A DNA stretch of 64,000 bases, taken from Limnobacter thiooxidans (GTDB lineage: Bacteria > Pseudomonadota > Gammaproteobacteria > Burkholderiales > Burkholderiaceae_B). Position 1 is the stretch's first letter. Each line of letters opens with the position of its first letter. The stretch is taken from positions 868,001 to 932,000 of the forward strand of contig NZ_AP028947.1 of assembly GCF_036323495.1 (NCBI RefSeq). The letters run 5' to 3'. The notes beneath the pieces are model-generated. The model searched no databases. It worked only from the letters and a program-made list of their open reading frames with translations, and was not told where the DNA came from. Made by a program: the position numbers and the translations under genes. Positions 50,556 through 58,629 of the stretch are shown here, piece by piece.

Positions 50556-51620
50556 ATGAGCAAATCTCTCCGCTTGTCAGAAAAATGGTTTCGCCGCGGC
50601 CTGTGGGCCGTGGCAGTGGTGTTCGCCTGGTTTTTGATTGGCCTGGGTACCACGGTGGTGGGCGACCTTCCGCAGGTCGAGAAAGTCCAGACAATTGAGG
50701 ACTTCATTGACCCTGCCGCACTGCAGCCTGTTCAAAACGCGATTCGTGACAGCGAAGCCAAGGCTCGTGAATTGGGTGATGTGCTGGAACAATTGCAGCT
50801 TCAGCACAGTGCCGCAAAGGCCGATACCGATTCAGAGCGCGAAAAGTTCACGGCCTGGATTGCTACGCGGCAAGCCACTGCCAAGCCCGATCAGGATCAG
50901 GAGCTGATTACCCGTACACAACACCTTGACAGCTTGCAGGCCTTGGAGCGATCAGCCTTGGGGCGGCTTGAAGAACAGCGAAAACTGTTACTTGATGCGC
51001 AACAGGCCAATCAGCGAGCTCAGTTTCGTTTGACCGAACTGCAGCAGGGTGTGCAAGACGAATTCAACCACGCCCGGCAAAGCCAGGAACTGCGGGTTTT
51101 TGCTTATCGCTTGGCGCTTACCTTGCCCTTGTTGGTATTTGCAGGCTGGCTGTACAAAACCAAGCGGCAAAGTACCTACTGGCCATTCGTTTGGGGCTTT
51201 ATTTACTTTGCCTTGTTTGCCTTCTTCGTGGAGTTGGTGCCTTACCTGCCCAGTTACGGTGGATACATTCGTTACCTGGTCGGTATCGTGATAACGGCAT
51301 TGGTTGGCAGGCAGGCTATTCTGGCCTTGAACCGTTATCTGGAACAACAGCGCTTGGCCGAGGCTCAGCCGGAAACCAAGCGGCGCGAAGTGCTTGAGTA
51401 CGATACCGCGCTGGCGCGCCTTGCGAAGGGAATTTGCCCCGGCTGCGAAAGGGCTGTTGATTTGAAAGACACGAGTATCGATTTTTGCCCGCACTGCGGT
51501 ATTGGTCTGCACGATCGCTGTGGACACTGCCACACCCGAAAAAGCACCTTTGCCAAGTATTGCCACACCTGCGGCACCGGCGCCAGTTTGACTACGGCTG
51601 ACCAGCGGTTATCTGCTTAA
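50556..51620 (+). CDS. Membrane protein with coiled coil and C-terminal double zinc ribbon
   Basis: I do not recognise a named family with known function. The 354-residue protein has one N-terminal membrane helix (about 14-36), a long alanine-, glutamine- and glutamate-rich coiled coil (about 60-180), three more helices (about 185-260) and a cytoplasmic tail with four CxxC pairs (CPGC, CPHC, CGHC, CHTC at about 290-345), forming two zinc ribbons. Such architecture suggests a membrane-anchored scaffold or regulator. It follows fghA by 46 bases in the same direction. Confidence 0.75.
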   Translation: MSKSLRLSEKWFRRGLWAVAVVFAWFLIGLGTTVVGDLPQVEKVQTIEDFIDPAALQPVQNAIRDSEAKARELGDVLEQLQLQHSAAKADTDSEREKFTAWIATRQATAKPDQDQELITRTQHLDSLQALERSALGRLEEQRKLLLDAQQANQRAQFRLTELQQGVQDEFNHARQSQELRVFAYRLALTLPLLVFAGWLYKTKRQSTYWPFVWGFIYFALFAFFVELVPYLPSYGGYIRYLVGIVITALVGRQAILALNRYLEQQRLAEAQPETKRREVLEYDTALARLAKGICPGCERAVDLKDTSIDFCPHCGIGLHDRCGHCHTRKSTFAKYCHTCGTGASLTTADQRLSA

Positions 51621-51934
51621 GGTGCCGGGTATTTCACTGCATTTTTGATCAGCTTTTTCTGGGCCGCATCGACTGGGTCAATGTTGAGCTGGTTGCAGAT
51701 CTGCAGCAGGTACAGCAGCACATCGGCTACTTCGTCCTTCACCTCGTCGAGCTGCTGGCCTTGCAGCTTGCGGGAGTCTTCCTCCGTAATCCACTGGAAA
51801 TGTTCCACCAGCTCAGCCACTTCCACAGACAAGGCCATGCTCAGGTTTTTTGGAGAATGAAACTGCTCCCAGTTGCGTGCTGCGGAAAATTGTTTCAGTT
51901 GGTGCTGAATGTTCTTCAGTGTGTCTGTGTTCAT
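51617..51934 (-). CDS. MazG-like nucleotide pyrophosphohydrolase (dCTPase-like)
   Basis: A 105-residue all-alpha NTP pyrophosphatase. The metal-binding acidic residues appear as EVAELVEHFQW and DEVKDEVADVLLY, the ExxE...ExxD pattern of MazG/RS21-C6 proteins. These clear non-canonical nucleotides such as modified dCTP. Its stop overlaps the end of the zinc-ribbon gene by four bases on the opposite strand. Confidence 0.9.
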   Translation of the reverse strand: MNTDTLKNIQHQLKQFSAARNWEQFHSPKNLSMALSVEVAELVEHFQWITEEDSRKLQGQQLDEVKDEVADVLLYLLQICNQLNIDPVDAAQKKLIKNAVKYPAP

Positions 51935-51985
51935 GCCGTGGGCGTTGCAGTGGATTGAATGTTCATCTTACTGAATACCGGCAAT

Positions 51986-52010
51986 GAAAAACGCCAGCGT
52001 GTCGCTGGCG
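51986..52010 (-). terminator. Terminator of nemA
   Basis: A perfect 8-bp GC-rich stem (CGCCAGCG with CGCTGGCG) with a 3-base loop, followed on the minus strand by five T residues. Confidence 0.85.
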
Positions 52011-52033
52011 CCTGTTTACCGTGTTGTCACTGC

Positions 52034-53149
52034 TCACGCGGTGACATTCAATGCCGGGTAATCTATGTAGCCAACTGGCCCCGGGGCGTAATAAGTGGCC
52101 GGGTTACCCTCAGCCAATGGCGCATTCAACTTCAATCGTTGAACCAGGTCCGGGTTCGAAATATAGGCGCGACCAAACGACACTGCATCGGCCAGGCCTG
52201 TTTCAAGGGCGTTGATTGCCATTTCACGGGTATAGCCATTGTTCACAATGTAGGTGCCCTTGAATGTGTCGCGGGCCCATGCATAGTCAAAGCCAGGCAC
52301 ATCCCGATCGCCACCGGTGGACCCTTCAATCATGTGAATGAAACCGATGCCACGCTGGTTCAACTGTTCGATCAGGTAACCGAACACCGCTTGCGGGTTG
52401 CTGTCGCTCAAGTCGTTAAAGGGTGTCACCGGAGAAAGGCGAATGCCAACCTTTCCTGCACCAATTTCCGCAACCACTGCGTCTACCACTTCCAGTGCAA
52501 AACGGGCGCGGTTTTGGATCGATCCACCGTATTGGTCTGTGCGCTGATTGGCGCCATCTCGAATGAACTGGTCAATCAGGTAGCCGTTGGCACCGTGAAT
52601 TTCCACGCCATCAAAGCCAGCTTTCAATGCGTTGGCTGCACCTTTGCGGTATTCGGCCACTACGGTTGCAATTTCATCCACAGTCAAGGCATGGGGGACA
52701 GGCACATCCACTTTGCCCTTGTGGGTGTAGGCCACCACATTGGGTTTGATTGCAGAAGGTGCGATCGGGCTTGGGCCACCAGTCAATTCCGGGTGGGTGA
52801 TACGGCCCACGTGCCAGATTTGCGCAATGATCTTGCCGCCAGCATGGTGAACGGCCTGCGTGATTGGCTTCCAGCCTTCAACCTGCTCATCGGAGTAAAT
52901 GCCGGGTGTGGCCATGTAGCCCTTGCCTGCAGGCGACACCTGCGTACCCTCACTGATGATCAAGCCTGCATTGGCACGTTGGCGGTAATACTCGATATTC
53001 ATCTCGCTGCCGGGAATGTCGCCTGCCGCTTCGTCTGACCTGCAACGGGTCAGCGGGGCCATCACTACCCTGTTTTTCACTTCAATGCTGCCAATGTGGC
53101 CGGGCTTAAACAGTTTCAAATCATCGGTGTTGTTTGTTTGCGTATTCAT
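52034..53149 (-). CDS. nemA: Old yellow enzyme family alkene reductase (NemA-like)
   Basis: An FMN ene-reductase that reduces activated alkenes, N-ethylmaleimide and nitro compounds with NADPH. From the ATG at 53149, preceded by AAAGGA, it is 371 residues. Motifs include VVMAPLTRCRSDE, the active-site region AQIWHVGRITH and GANGYLIDQFIRDGANQRTD. It has its own promoter, is closed by a strong terminator and is divergent from a LysR gene that probably controls it. Confidence 0.93.
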   Translation of the reverse strand: MNTQTNNTDDLKLFKPGHIGSIEVKNRVVMAPLTRCRSDEAAGDIPGSEMNIEYYRQRANAGLIISEGTQVSPAGKGYMATPGIYSDEQVEGWKPITQAVHHAGGKIIAQIWHVGRITHPELTGGPSPIAPSAIKPNVVAYTHKGKVDVPVPHALTVDEIATVVAEYRKGAANALKAGFDGVEIHGANGYLIDQFIRDGANQRTDQYGGSIQNRARFALEVVDAVVAEIGAGKVGIRLSPVTPFNDLSDSNPQAVFGYLIEQLNQRGIGFIHMIEGSTGGDRDVPGFDYAWARDTFKGTYIVNNGYTREMAINALETGLADAVSFGRAYISNPDLVQRLKLNAPLAEGNPATYYAPGPVGYIDYPALNVTA

Positions 53150-53187
53150 GCGTGTTATTCCTTTTGTGTTGCACTGCAATGCTGAAC

Positions 53188-53216
53188 ATTATGCGCATTA
53201 CTGACCGCTTGGTCTA
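53188..53216 (-). promoter_or_regulatory. Promoter of nemA
   Basis: On the minus strand TAGACC (complement of 53211-53216) and CATAAT (complement of 53188-53193) are spaced by 17 bases. The palindrome GACCGCTTGGTC (53203-53214) overlaps the -35 side of the element and could be a repressor or LysR site. Confidence 0.6.
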
Positions 53217-53238
53217 TGGAACAGTTGGTATAGTCACT

Positions 53239-53253
53239 ATTCCAGAATGGAAT
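53239..53253. repeat. Palindrome ATTCCAGAATGGAAT in the nemA-LysR intergenic region
   Basis: A perfect 6-bp inverted repeat with a 3-base centre, 18 bases upstream of the LysR start. A dyad with a T/A-rich flank at this place is a plausible binding site for the LysR protein acting on its own gene and on nemA. Confidence 0.5.
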
Positions 53254-53270
53254 GAATAGGGGCACACATC

Positions 53271-54197
53271 ATGGACCGCTTGCGATTGATGGAGATCTTT
53301 GTCCGCGTTGTTGAAACAGGCAATTTTTCAGCCGTGGCACGGCAGGCGAATACCACCCAATCAGCCATCAGCAAGCAGGTACAGGCCCTGGAAGCCGATG
53401 TGGGCGTGTTGCTATTGGTGCGGTCCACCCGAAGCCACACCTTGACCGAGGCGGGCCGCTTGTACTACCAGCGTTGCCGGCAGGTTCTGGAAACTCTTGA
53501 GCAGGCACGGGTGGAGGTTCACCAGGCTGAGTACGAAGTCAGTGGCCTGTTGCGCGTGGCTGCGCCAGTGGCATTTGGCCGAATACATATCGTCCCCCGC
53601 CTGGCTGCTTTTTATGCCCGATACCCAAAAATGCGGATCGACCTTCAACTGGATGACAGTTTTGTCGATTTGGTGGCGGCTGGCATTGATGTCACTTTCA
53701 GGATGGGAGAACTGAAAGACAGCCGCTTGATTGCGCGGCGAATTGGCTCAGTGGCCCGCGCGGTGATTGTGTCTGGTGATTATTTGTCCCGCCATGGAAC
53801 ACCACAAACACCTGATGACCTGACTCGCCACAATTGCCTGTTGTACACGGGTATTCGCAACTTCAACGAATGGACTTTTCACACTGCCAAGGACAAGCCA
53901 GTGACCGTGCGGGTTGGCAGCAACTTCCAGTCCAACAGTTCGGAAGCCATTCGTCAGGGTGTACTCAAGGGGTTGGGTATCTGTTATTCCCCAACCTGGA
54001 TTTATGGTCGGGATTTGCGTGAGGGAACCGTCAAGGCAATTCTGGACAACTACAGGCCCAGTGCCTTGCCCTTGAATGTGGTGTACCAACCCGAGCGCAG
54101 GCCATCCATCAAGATCAACAGCTTCGTGAATTTCTTCACCGAGGCGTTCAGTCAGGATCCGGATTTGTCTTTGGCGATTCGACCCGCTGTTGTCTGA
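53271..54197 (+). CDS. LysR family transcriptional regulator
   Basis: 308 residues. The N-terminal winged helix-turn-helix (MEIFVRVVETGNFSAVARQANTTQSAISKQV) is followed by a LysR effector-binding domain. It is divergent from nemA and most likely senses an electrophile or quinone-like ligand to regulate it. The 3' end overlaps rarD by 50 bases in convergent orientation. Confidence 0.93.
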   Translation: MDRLRLMEIFVRVVETGNFSAVARQANTTQSAISKQVQALEADVGVLLLVRSTRSHTLTEAGRLYYQRCRQVLETLEQARVEVHQAEYEVSGLLRVAAPVAFGRIHIVPRLAAFYARYPKMRIDLQLDDSFVDLVAAGIDVTFRMGELKDSRLIARRIGSVARAVIVSGDYLSRHGTPQTPDDLTRHNCLLYTGIRNFNEWTFHTAKDKPVTVRVGSNFQSNSSEAIRQGVLKGLGICYSPTWIYGRDLREGTVKAILDNYRPSALPLNVVYQPERRPSIKINSFVNFFTEAFSQDPDLSLAIRPAVV

Positions 54198-55071
54198 ACT
54201 GGATTGCACCTTCTACCGTGAGCAGAACCAGCGCCAGCCAAATTGCGATGTATGTTGGCCACTCATTGGGTTCAATTGTTTCACCAATCAGGAAAGACAC
54301 GCCCACCAGCAGCACCGGCTCCACGTAGCCCAACAGGCCAAACAAACTGAAAGGCAGCAGACGGCTTGCGAGAATGTAGGCTACAAGCGCTGCGGCACTG
54401 AGCAGGCCCAGCAACACAACCATGGCCGGCAAAGCGGGGTGCTGGTGAAGCATGTCCTGCAAGGACAAGCCACTATTCCATGCAAAATAAAACGCCACGG
54501 GCAACATTAGCGCCATGTCGAACCACAGGCCACCCAGGTTGTCAGTTTTGCACTGGCTACGAAGCACAAAATAATACGGATAGCCCAGGCACACCAGCAG
54601 GGTCGCCCAGGACAGTCCGTCGACCCGAAACAGTTCATGCACAACACCCGCCAACGCTAGAAGGGTCGCCATTTTCTGCCAGGTTGAAAGCCGGTCTTTG
54701 TAATAGTAGCGGCCAATCAGCACCATCACCAAGGGCATCATGAAATAGCCGAGGGACACATCCAGCGCATGGCCGTGTAATGGAGCCCACAGAAAAAGCC
54801 AAAGTTGAATGCCTAGCAACATCGACGACAAAGGTAGCGCAAGCCATAGTTTCCATTCCTTGCGCAAACGGCCCGCCACTTGCTGCACCAGCGACCAGTC
54901 GGCTGTGCAAATGAGAAACAGGCTCATGATGGGAAGCGTCAGCACCATGCGCCAGCCGAAAATTTGTTCGCCATCCAGCGGAGTCAACAGGGTGGTGTAG
55001 TAATACATGCTGCCGAAAAGTACGGAGGCCAGCACAGAAAGCGATATGCCTTTAAGCATGGTAGATGACAT
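54148..55071 (-). CDS. rarD: EamA/RarD family membrane transporter
   Basis: 307 residues from the ATG at 55071 (MSSTMLKGISLSVLASVLFG), with ten hydrophobic helices of the drug/metabolite transporter superfamily. FGWRMVLTLPIM and the C-terminal LGYVEPVLLVGVSFLIGE match RarD. Members export or import small metabolites; the substrate is not known. It is convergent with the LysR gene. Confidence 0.87.
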   Translation of the reverse strand: MSSTMLKGISLSVLASVLFGSMYYYTTLLTPLDGEQIFGWRMVLTLPIMSLFLICTADWSLVQQVAGRLRKEWKLWLALPLSSMLLGIQLWLFLWAPLHGHALDVSLGYFMMPLVMVLIGRYYYKDRLSTWQKMATLLALAGVVHELFRVDGLSWATLLVCLGYPYYFVLRSQCKTDNLGGLWFDMALMLPVAFYFAWNSGLSLQDMLHQHPALPAMVVLLGLLSAAALVAYILASRLLPFSLFGLLGYVEPVLLVGVSFLIGETIEPNEWPTYIAIWLALVLLTVEGAIQFRQQRVESPKTNPDPD

Positions 55072-55218
55072 CGGGTAAGGCCATATTGACCACTTTTTAA
55101 ATATATGCAATTGTTGTTTTCAGCAATTCAAGTGTTTAACACACTCAGTGCCTGCCTGTGGCCCGAATCGCTGACAACAACAGGCAATCGTTGCACCTTT
55201 CTAAAAACAGGAGACAAA

Positions 55219-56487
55219 ATGAAGAAGTATGAGCAATTTTTGTCCTGCGCTGTTGTTGCCTCGGTCAGCCTGGCCATGGCAGGAACTGCAAACGCCGCAG
55301 CCCCCACACTCACAGCAACCACCATCTTGACTCAACTGGACAATCCGTGGGACATGGCCTTCACTCAGGATGGCGCCATGTTTTTCACTGAAAAGTGTCG
55401 TGGCCTATCTGTTCGCCTTCCTTCTGGCGTAGTTAACAAGCTGGTCGGCATGAAGGACTCCACAGGTTATGCTGAAACCATGCCCGATCTGTTTTGCGAT
55501 GGCCAGGCCGGGATGAACGGTGTGGCGGTGGATCCTGATTTTGCGAACAACAGGTTCGTGTATGTGTATTCCGCTTCCAGCAAATCCACGCCACAGAGCA
55601 ACCGGGTTTTGAGACTGAAAGTGAATGCTGATTTCACGCAGATGTCAGATCGCAATGACATCGTTGAAAATATTCCGTACAAAACGGCCCCCAGCGACCA
55701 TCCCTTCGGTGCTTCCGGCGCGCACAATGGCGGGCGTATCCGCTTTAGCCCCGGTGACGGATTTCTGTATGTCACTACCGGTGATACCCACAATGGTGTA
55801 GTGCCCCAAAGCCCGACCAAGCTTGGTGGCAAAGTTTTGCGGATAGATCGTGATGGCAACCCCGCGCCCGGTAACGCCGCCCCACCTGGTTTCGATTCTC
55901 GCGTGTACACCTATGGCCACCGCAATCCGCAGGGCATCGCCTTCCGACCTGGAACGAACCAGCCCTTTACTGCTGAAAACGGTCCATGGCATTCCGATGA
56001 AGTCACTGCACTGGTGAATGGCGGCAATGCCGGTTGGGATCCGCGTCCGAACATGGCGGGGCGGGGTGATTGCCCTGATTCCTACTGCGGATACAGCCCC
56101 AACCAGATGGAAGCCATGGAACCCAAGAAGCGCTCAGCCTTCATGCCAATGACCGATACCAAAACCTATCCCAAGGCGATGAAACCGGCCTGGAACAATG
56201 AAAGCTTGTCACAGGGAATGTCATCCGGTGTGTTCCTGAGTGGCAAGCAGTGGAAGGACTGGAATGGGAGGATGGTCGTGAGCTACATGGGAATTGGTAT
56301 TCACGGAACGCCAGTTGGCCACAGGCTTGATCTGCTGGACATCAGCAAGAATGGACTGACTGCCAAGCGTACCGTCATGCCTTTGCCCATGCCACCCGGA
56401 CGTTTCCGTTCGGTTGTGCAAGGAGTGGACGGCAACCTGTATGTGGCGTCTGATCAAGGCGAAATTTACCAGGTGAAACCTAACTAA
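55219..56487 (+). CDS. Periplasmic PQQ-dependent glucose/sorbosone dehydrogenase-like protein
   Basis: From the ATG at 55219, after CAGGAGAC, the protein is 422 residues with a signal peptide (MKKYEQFLSCAVVASVSLAM through ANA). The beta-propeller family motifs include LDNPWDMAFTQDGAMFFTE, AHNGGRIRFSPGDGFLYVTTGD and GHRNPQGIAFRP. The upstream frame to 55105 is not conserved. Members use pyrroloquinoline quinone; no pqq genes occur in this window. Sugar specificity cannot be told. Confidence 0.87.
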   Translation: MKKYEQFLSCAVVASVSLAMAGTANAAAPTLTATTILTQLDNPWDMAFTQDGAMFFTEKCRGLSVRLPSGVVNKLVGMKDSTGYAETMPDLFCDGQAGMNGVAVDPDFANNRFVYVYSASSKSTPQSNRVLRLKVNADFTQMSDRNDIVENIPYKTAPSDHPFGASGAHNGGRIRFSPGDGFLYVTTGDTHNGVVPQSPTKLGGKVLRIDRDGNPAPGNAAPPGFDSRVYTYGHRNPQGIAFRPGTNQPFTAENGPWHSDEVTALVNGGNAGWDPRPNMAGRGDCPDSYCGYSPNQMEAMEPKKRSAFMPMTDTKTYPKAMKPAWNNESLSQGMSSGVFLSGKQWKDWNGRMVVSYMGIGIHGTPVGHRLDLLDISKNGLTAKRTVMPLPMPPGRFRSVVQGVDGNLYVASDQGEIYQVKPN

Positions 56488-56505
56488 AGATTTTTCAGCC
56501 CAATG

Positions 56506-56544
56506 CAACAAAGCCATCGCAAGGGTGGCTTTGTTGTTTTGTTT
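56506..56544 (+). terminator. Terminator of the sorbosone dehydrogenase-like gene
   Basis: An 11-bp stem (56506-56516 with 56526-56536) followed by TTTTGTTT, 19 bases after the stop codon. Confidence 0.85.
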
Positions 56545-56604
56545 GAAGGCATTGGCGGGAATTTCCCGGCCTTCGCCTTGCAAGGCTCAGTCGCTTTCAC
56601 GGGT

Positions 56605-56626
56605 CGACATGAAGCAGTTCATGTCG
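56605..56626. repeat. Inverted repeat in the intergenic region before ssrA
   Basis: CGACATGAA (56605-56613) and TTCATGTCG (56618-56626) form a perfect 9-bp stem with loop GCAG. The surrounding 56545-56693 has further GC-rich inverted repeats and no open reading frame that I support. Confidence 0.5.
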
Positions 56627-56693
56627 ATAATTCCCGTTCCAGCCCCGCGCCGCGGGCGTCCGCGGATTCAATTCCCCGCGCAGGCGTCAGTCC

Positions 56694-56733
56694 AAAAAAG
56701 AAAAGGCCACCGCGAGGGTGGCCTTTTCTTTTT
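56694..56733 (-). terminator. Terminator of ssrA (bidirectional form)
   Basis: GGCCACC (56705-56711) pairs with GGTGGCC (56717-56723), extended by A and T runs on both sides. It follows the CCA end of tmRNA by a few bases on the minus strand. Confidence 0.88.
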
Positions 56734-56737
56734 TGTT

Positions 56738-57103
56738 TGGTGGAGCCGGCGGGAATTGAACCCGCGTCCGCAAATCCTCCACTACCAGTTCTACGTGTGT
56801 AGTCTTCTTATTTGGTTTTAGCAATGTTTGCCGGGAAGGGACACCCTGCACGCACCGCGAGTCACTTTATTTAACCTACCAGCCAGCGACATTCCGGTAA
56901 GCGGTCCAATGTGCGATTATCCCACAGCAGGTTTGACCCCGCCCAGCCCATCGGCAAGCTGTTGTAGGACCTAGCGGCAATTAAGCTGCTAGAGCGAAAC
57001 GTTCGTCGTTTGCGTTTAAAGTTTTTCAGATGGATTTACGAGGTAACTGATCCTCGACACGCTCCAATAGCTTTGCAATCCACGTCGAAACCAGATCGAC
57101 CCC
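56738..57103 (-). ncRNA. ssrA: Transfer-messenger RNA (tmRNA), one-piece
   Basis: A 366-base tmRNA. The 5' GGGGTCG pairs with the 3' CGGCTCC before ACCA (one G-U pair and one U-G pair), and the 3' end has a tRNA-like T-arm with GGTTCAATTCC. The tag reading frame encodes ANDERFALAA followed by TAA. It rescues stalled ribosomes and marks products for proteolysis. The gene is not permuted, unlike the two-piece tmRNAs of some betaproteobacteria. Confidence 0.97.
56981..57013 (-). other. tmRNA proteolysis-tag reading frame
   Basis: Resume codon GCA followed by AAC GAC GAA CGT TTC GCT CTA GCA GCT TAA, giving ANDERFALAA. The ALAA end is the degradation signal recognised by ClpXP and related proteases. 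Confidence 0.95.
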
Positions 57104-57114
57104 ATTGGACTTAA

Positions 57115-57123
57115 ATTGTAACA
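57115..57123 (-). promoter_or_regulatory. Extended -10 promoter of ssrA
   Basis: TGTTACAAT on the minus strand is an extended -10 element (TGN plus TACAAT), ending about 11 bases before the mature 5' end. No good -35 was found. Confidence 0.6.
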
Positions 57124-57139
57124 TGCTTCTTGAGCAGGG

Positions 57140-57796
57140 TTACATCCTCTCTCCAAGCCATCGGGCCAGGTCTTGGGTGGTCTTGACTACCGCATCTGCA
57201 CCCCATTGCTCGATTGGGCTGGCGATATATCCGTACTCAACCGCCACTGTGGCCATGCCGGCGTCTCGCCCGGCAACCACATCGCGCTCATCGTCGCCGA
57301 TCATCACGCAAAGTTCCGTGGGCAGTCGCATTTGCCCGGCTGCCATGAAGCAGGGGAGGGGCGATGGCTTGGGTTTGTCTGCCGTGTCTCCACCAATCAA
57401 CACGCTGCATCCTCGATCCAGCCCAAGTTCGTTTACCAGCTTTTCTGCCAGGTAATAGGGTTTGTTGGTCACAATACCCCACTGAGCACCCCTCGCCAGA
57501 ATTTCGCCCAGAAGCGGTTGAATACCGCTGTAAATGGCACTTTCACGGGCGATTCTGGCTTCGTAGCGTTCCAGAAACTCGGCTCGCATGGCAGCAAATT
57601 CGGGGTAATGTATTTCAACACCGAACCCAGCCTTCAACAGCAAGCGTGCACCACCTGAGGCCAGGTGTTCCATGGCCCGGTAAGGCGTTATATCAACGCC
57701 GCGGTCGCTTTGCATGTCTTGAATGGTGCCGCACAGGTCGGGGGCTGTGTCCACCAAGGTGCCGTCCAGATCGAACAGAATTCCTTTCATTCGCAT
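57140..57796 (-). CDS. gph: HAD phosphatase, phosphoglycolate phosphatase-like
   Basis: 218 residues. HAD motif I is FDLDGTLVDTAPDL, motif II VTNKP and motif IV MIGDDERDVVAG. Gph dephosphorylates 2-phosphoglycolate arising from DNA repair. In betaproteobacteria it commonly follows ubiG, as here with a 9-base gap. Two close starts (57796, 57790) are possible. Confidence 0.9.
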   Translation of the reverse strand: MRMKGILFDLDGTLVDTAPDLCGTIQDMQSDRGVDITPYRAMEHLASGGARLLLKAGFGVEIHYPEFAAMRAEFLERYEARIARESAIYSGIQPLLGEILARGAQWGIVTNKPYYLAEKLVNELGLDRGCSVLIGGDTADKPKPSPLPCFMAAGQMRLPTELCVMIGDDERDVVAGRDAGMATVAVEYGYIASPIEQWGADAVVKTTQDLARWLGERM

Positions 57797-57805
57797 GGTG
57801 ATTCC

Positions 57806-58522
57806 TTAAGCAGGCTTGCGGCAGGCCACCATGTAATTCACGTCGGTATCCCGTGCCAGGCGGTAAACCTTGGTCAGTGGGTTGTACACCAGGCCGATGA
57901 TTTCAGAAAAATCGAGTTTTGCATGCCGCGCGTACTGTGCCAGTTCGGAAGGCTTGATGAACTTCTTGTACTCGTGCGTGCCCTTGGGCAGCAGATTGAG
58001 CACATATTCAGCGCCCACGATGGCGAATACAAAACTTTTAGGGTTGCGGTTGATGGTTGAGAAAAACAACCATCCACCCGGTTTGCACAAATCTGCGCAG
58101 GCTTGAATGGTTTGAGCAGGGTCGGGCACATGCTCCAGCATTTCCAGGCAAGTCACCACATCGAAGGTAGCTTGTTCTTCACTGGCCAGTTGTTCGGCAG
58201 ATACCACGCGATAATTCACGTTGTTCACCCCGGTTTCCAGCTTGTGCAGCTCAGCCACCTTCAGTGATTTCTCGGCTAGATCGATACCCAATACGTCTGC
58301 ACCCCGGCGCGCCATGCTTTCAGACAGAATGCCGCCTCCGCAGCCCACATCAAGTACACGCTTGCCTTTAAGGCCAACGCGCTCGTCAATCCAGTTCAGG
58401 CGTAGCGGGTTAATTTCGTGAAGGGGGCGAAACTCGCTGTTGGGGTCCCACCACTTGCTGGCCAGTGCAGAAAACTTGGCAAGTTCGGAATGATCAACGT
58501 TATTGGACTCGGTACTGCTCAT
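57806..58522 (-). CDS. ubiG: Ubiquinone biosynthesis O-methyltransferase
   Basis: UbiG performs both O-methylations of ubiquinone synthesis with SAM. From the ATG at 58522 the protein is 238 residues: EFRPLHEINPLRLNWID is the family's substrate-binding N-terminus and VLDVGCGGGILSESMAR the SAM motif. The longer frame starts with TTG. Followed by gph in the same direction. Confidence 0.95.
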   Translation of the reverse strand: MSSTESNNVDHSELAKFSALASKWWDPNSEFRPLHEINPLRLNWIDERVGLKGKRVLDVGCGGGILSESMARRGADVLGIDLAEKSLKVAELHKLETGVNNVNYRVVSAEQLASEEQATFDVVTCLEMLEHVPDPAQTIQACADLCKPGGWLFFSTINRNPKSFVFAIVGAEYVLNLLPKGTHEYKKFIKPSELAQYARHAKLDFSEIIGLVYNPLTKVYRLARDTDVNYMVACRKPA

Positions 58523-58578
58523 GGATGATGGCTCTTGGATTGGGTTCAACAGCTTGTAGTTTAACCGATGCCAGAAAC

Positions 58579-58608
58579 AAAAAAGCCCAGCAGGGCTGGG
58601 CTTTTTTG
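58579..58608 (-). terminator. Terminator between the OmpA-family gene and ubiG
   Basis: AAAAGCCCAGC pairs with GCTGGGCTTTT around a 2-3 base loop (58581-58606). The A and T runs make it usable from either side. Confidence 0.85.
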
Positions 58609-58629
58609 ATCAGAACCAGAAGGCAGGAA

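Noticed and set aside
56738-57103. Two-piece (permuted) tmRNA as in some betaproteobacteria
   Set aside because: The 5' GGGGTCG, tag frame and 3' CCA occur in the ordinary order within 366 bases.
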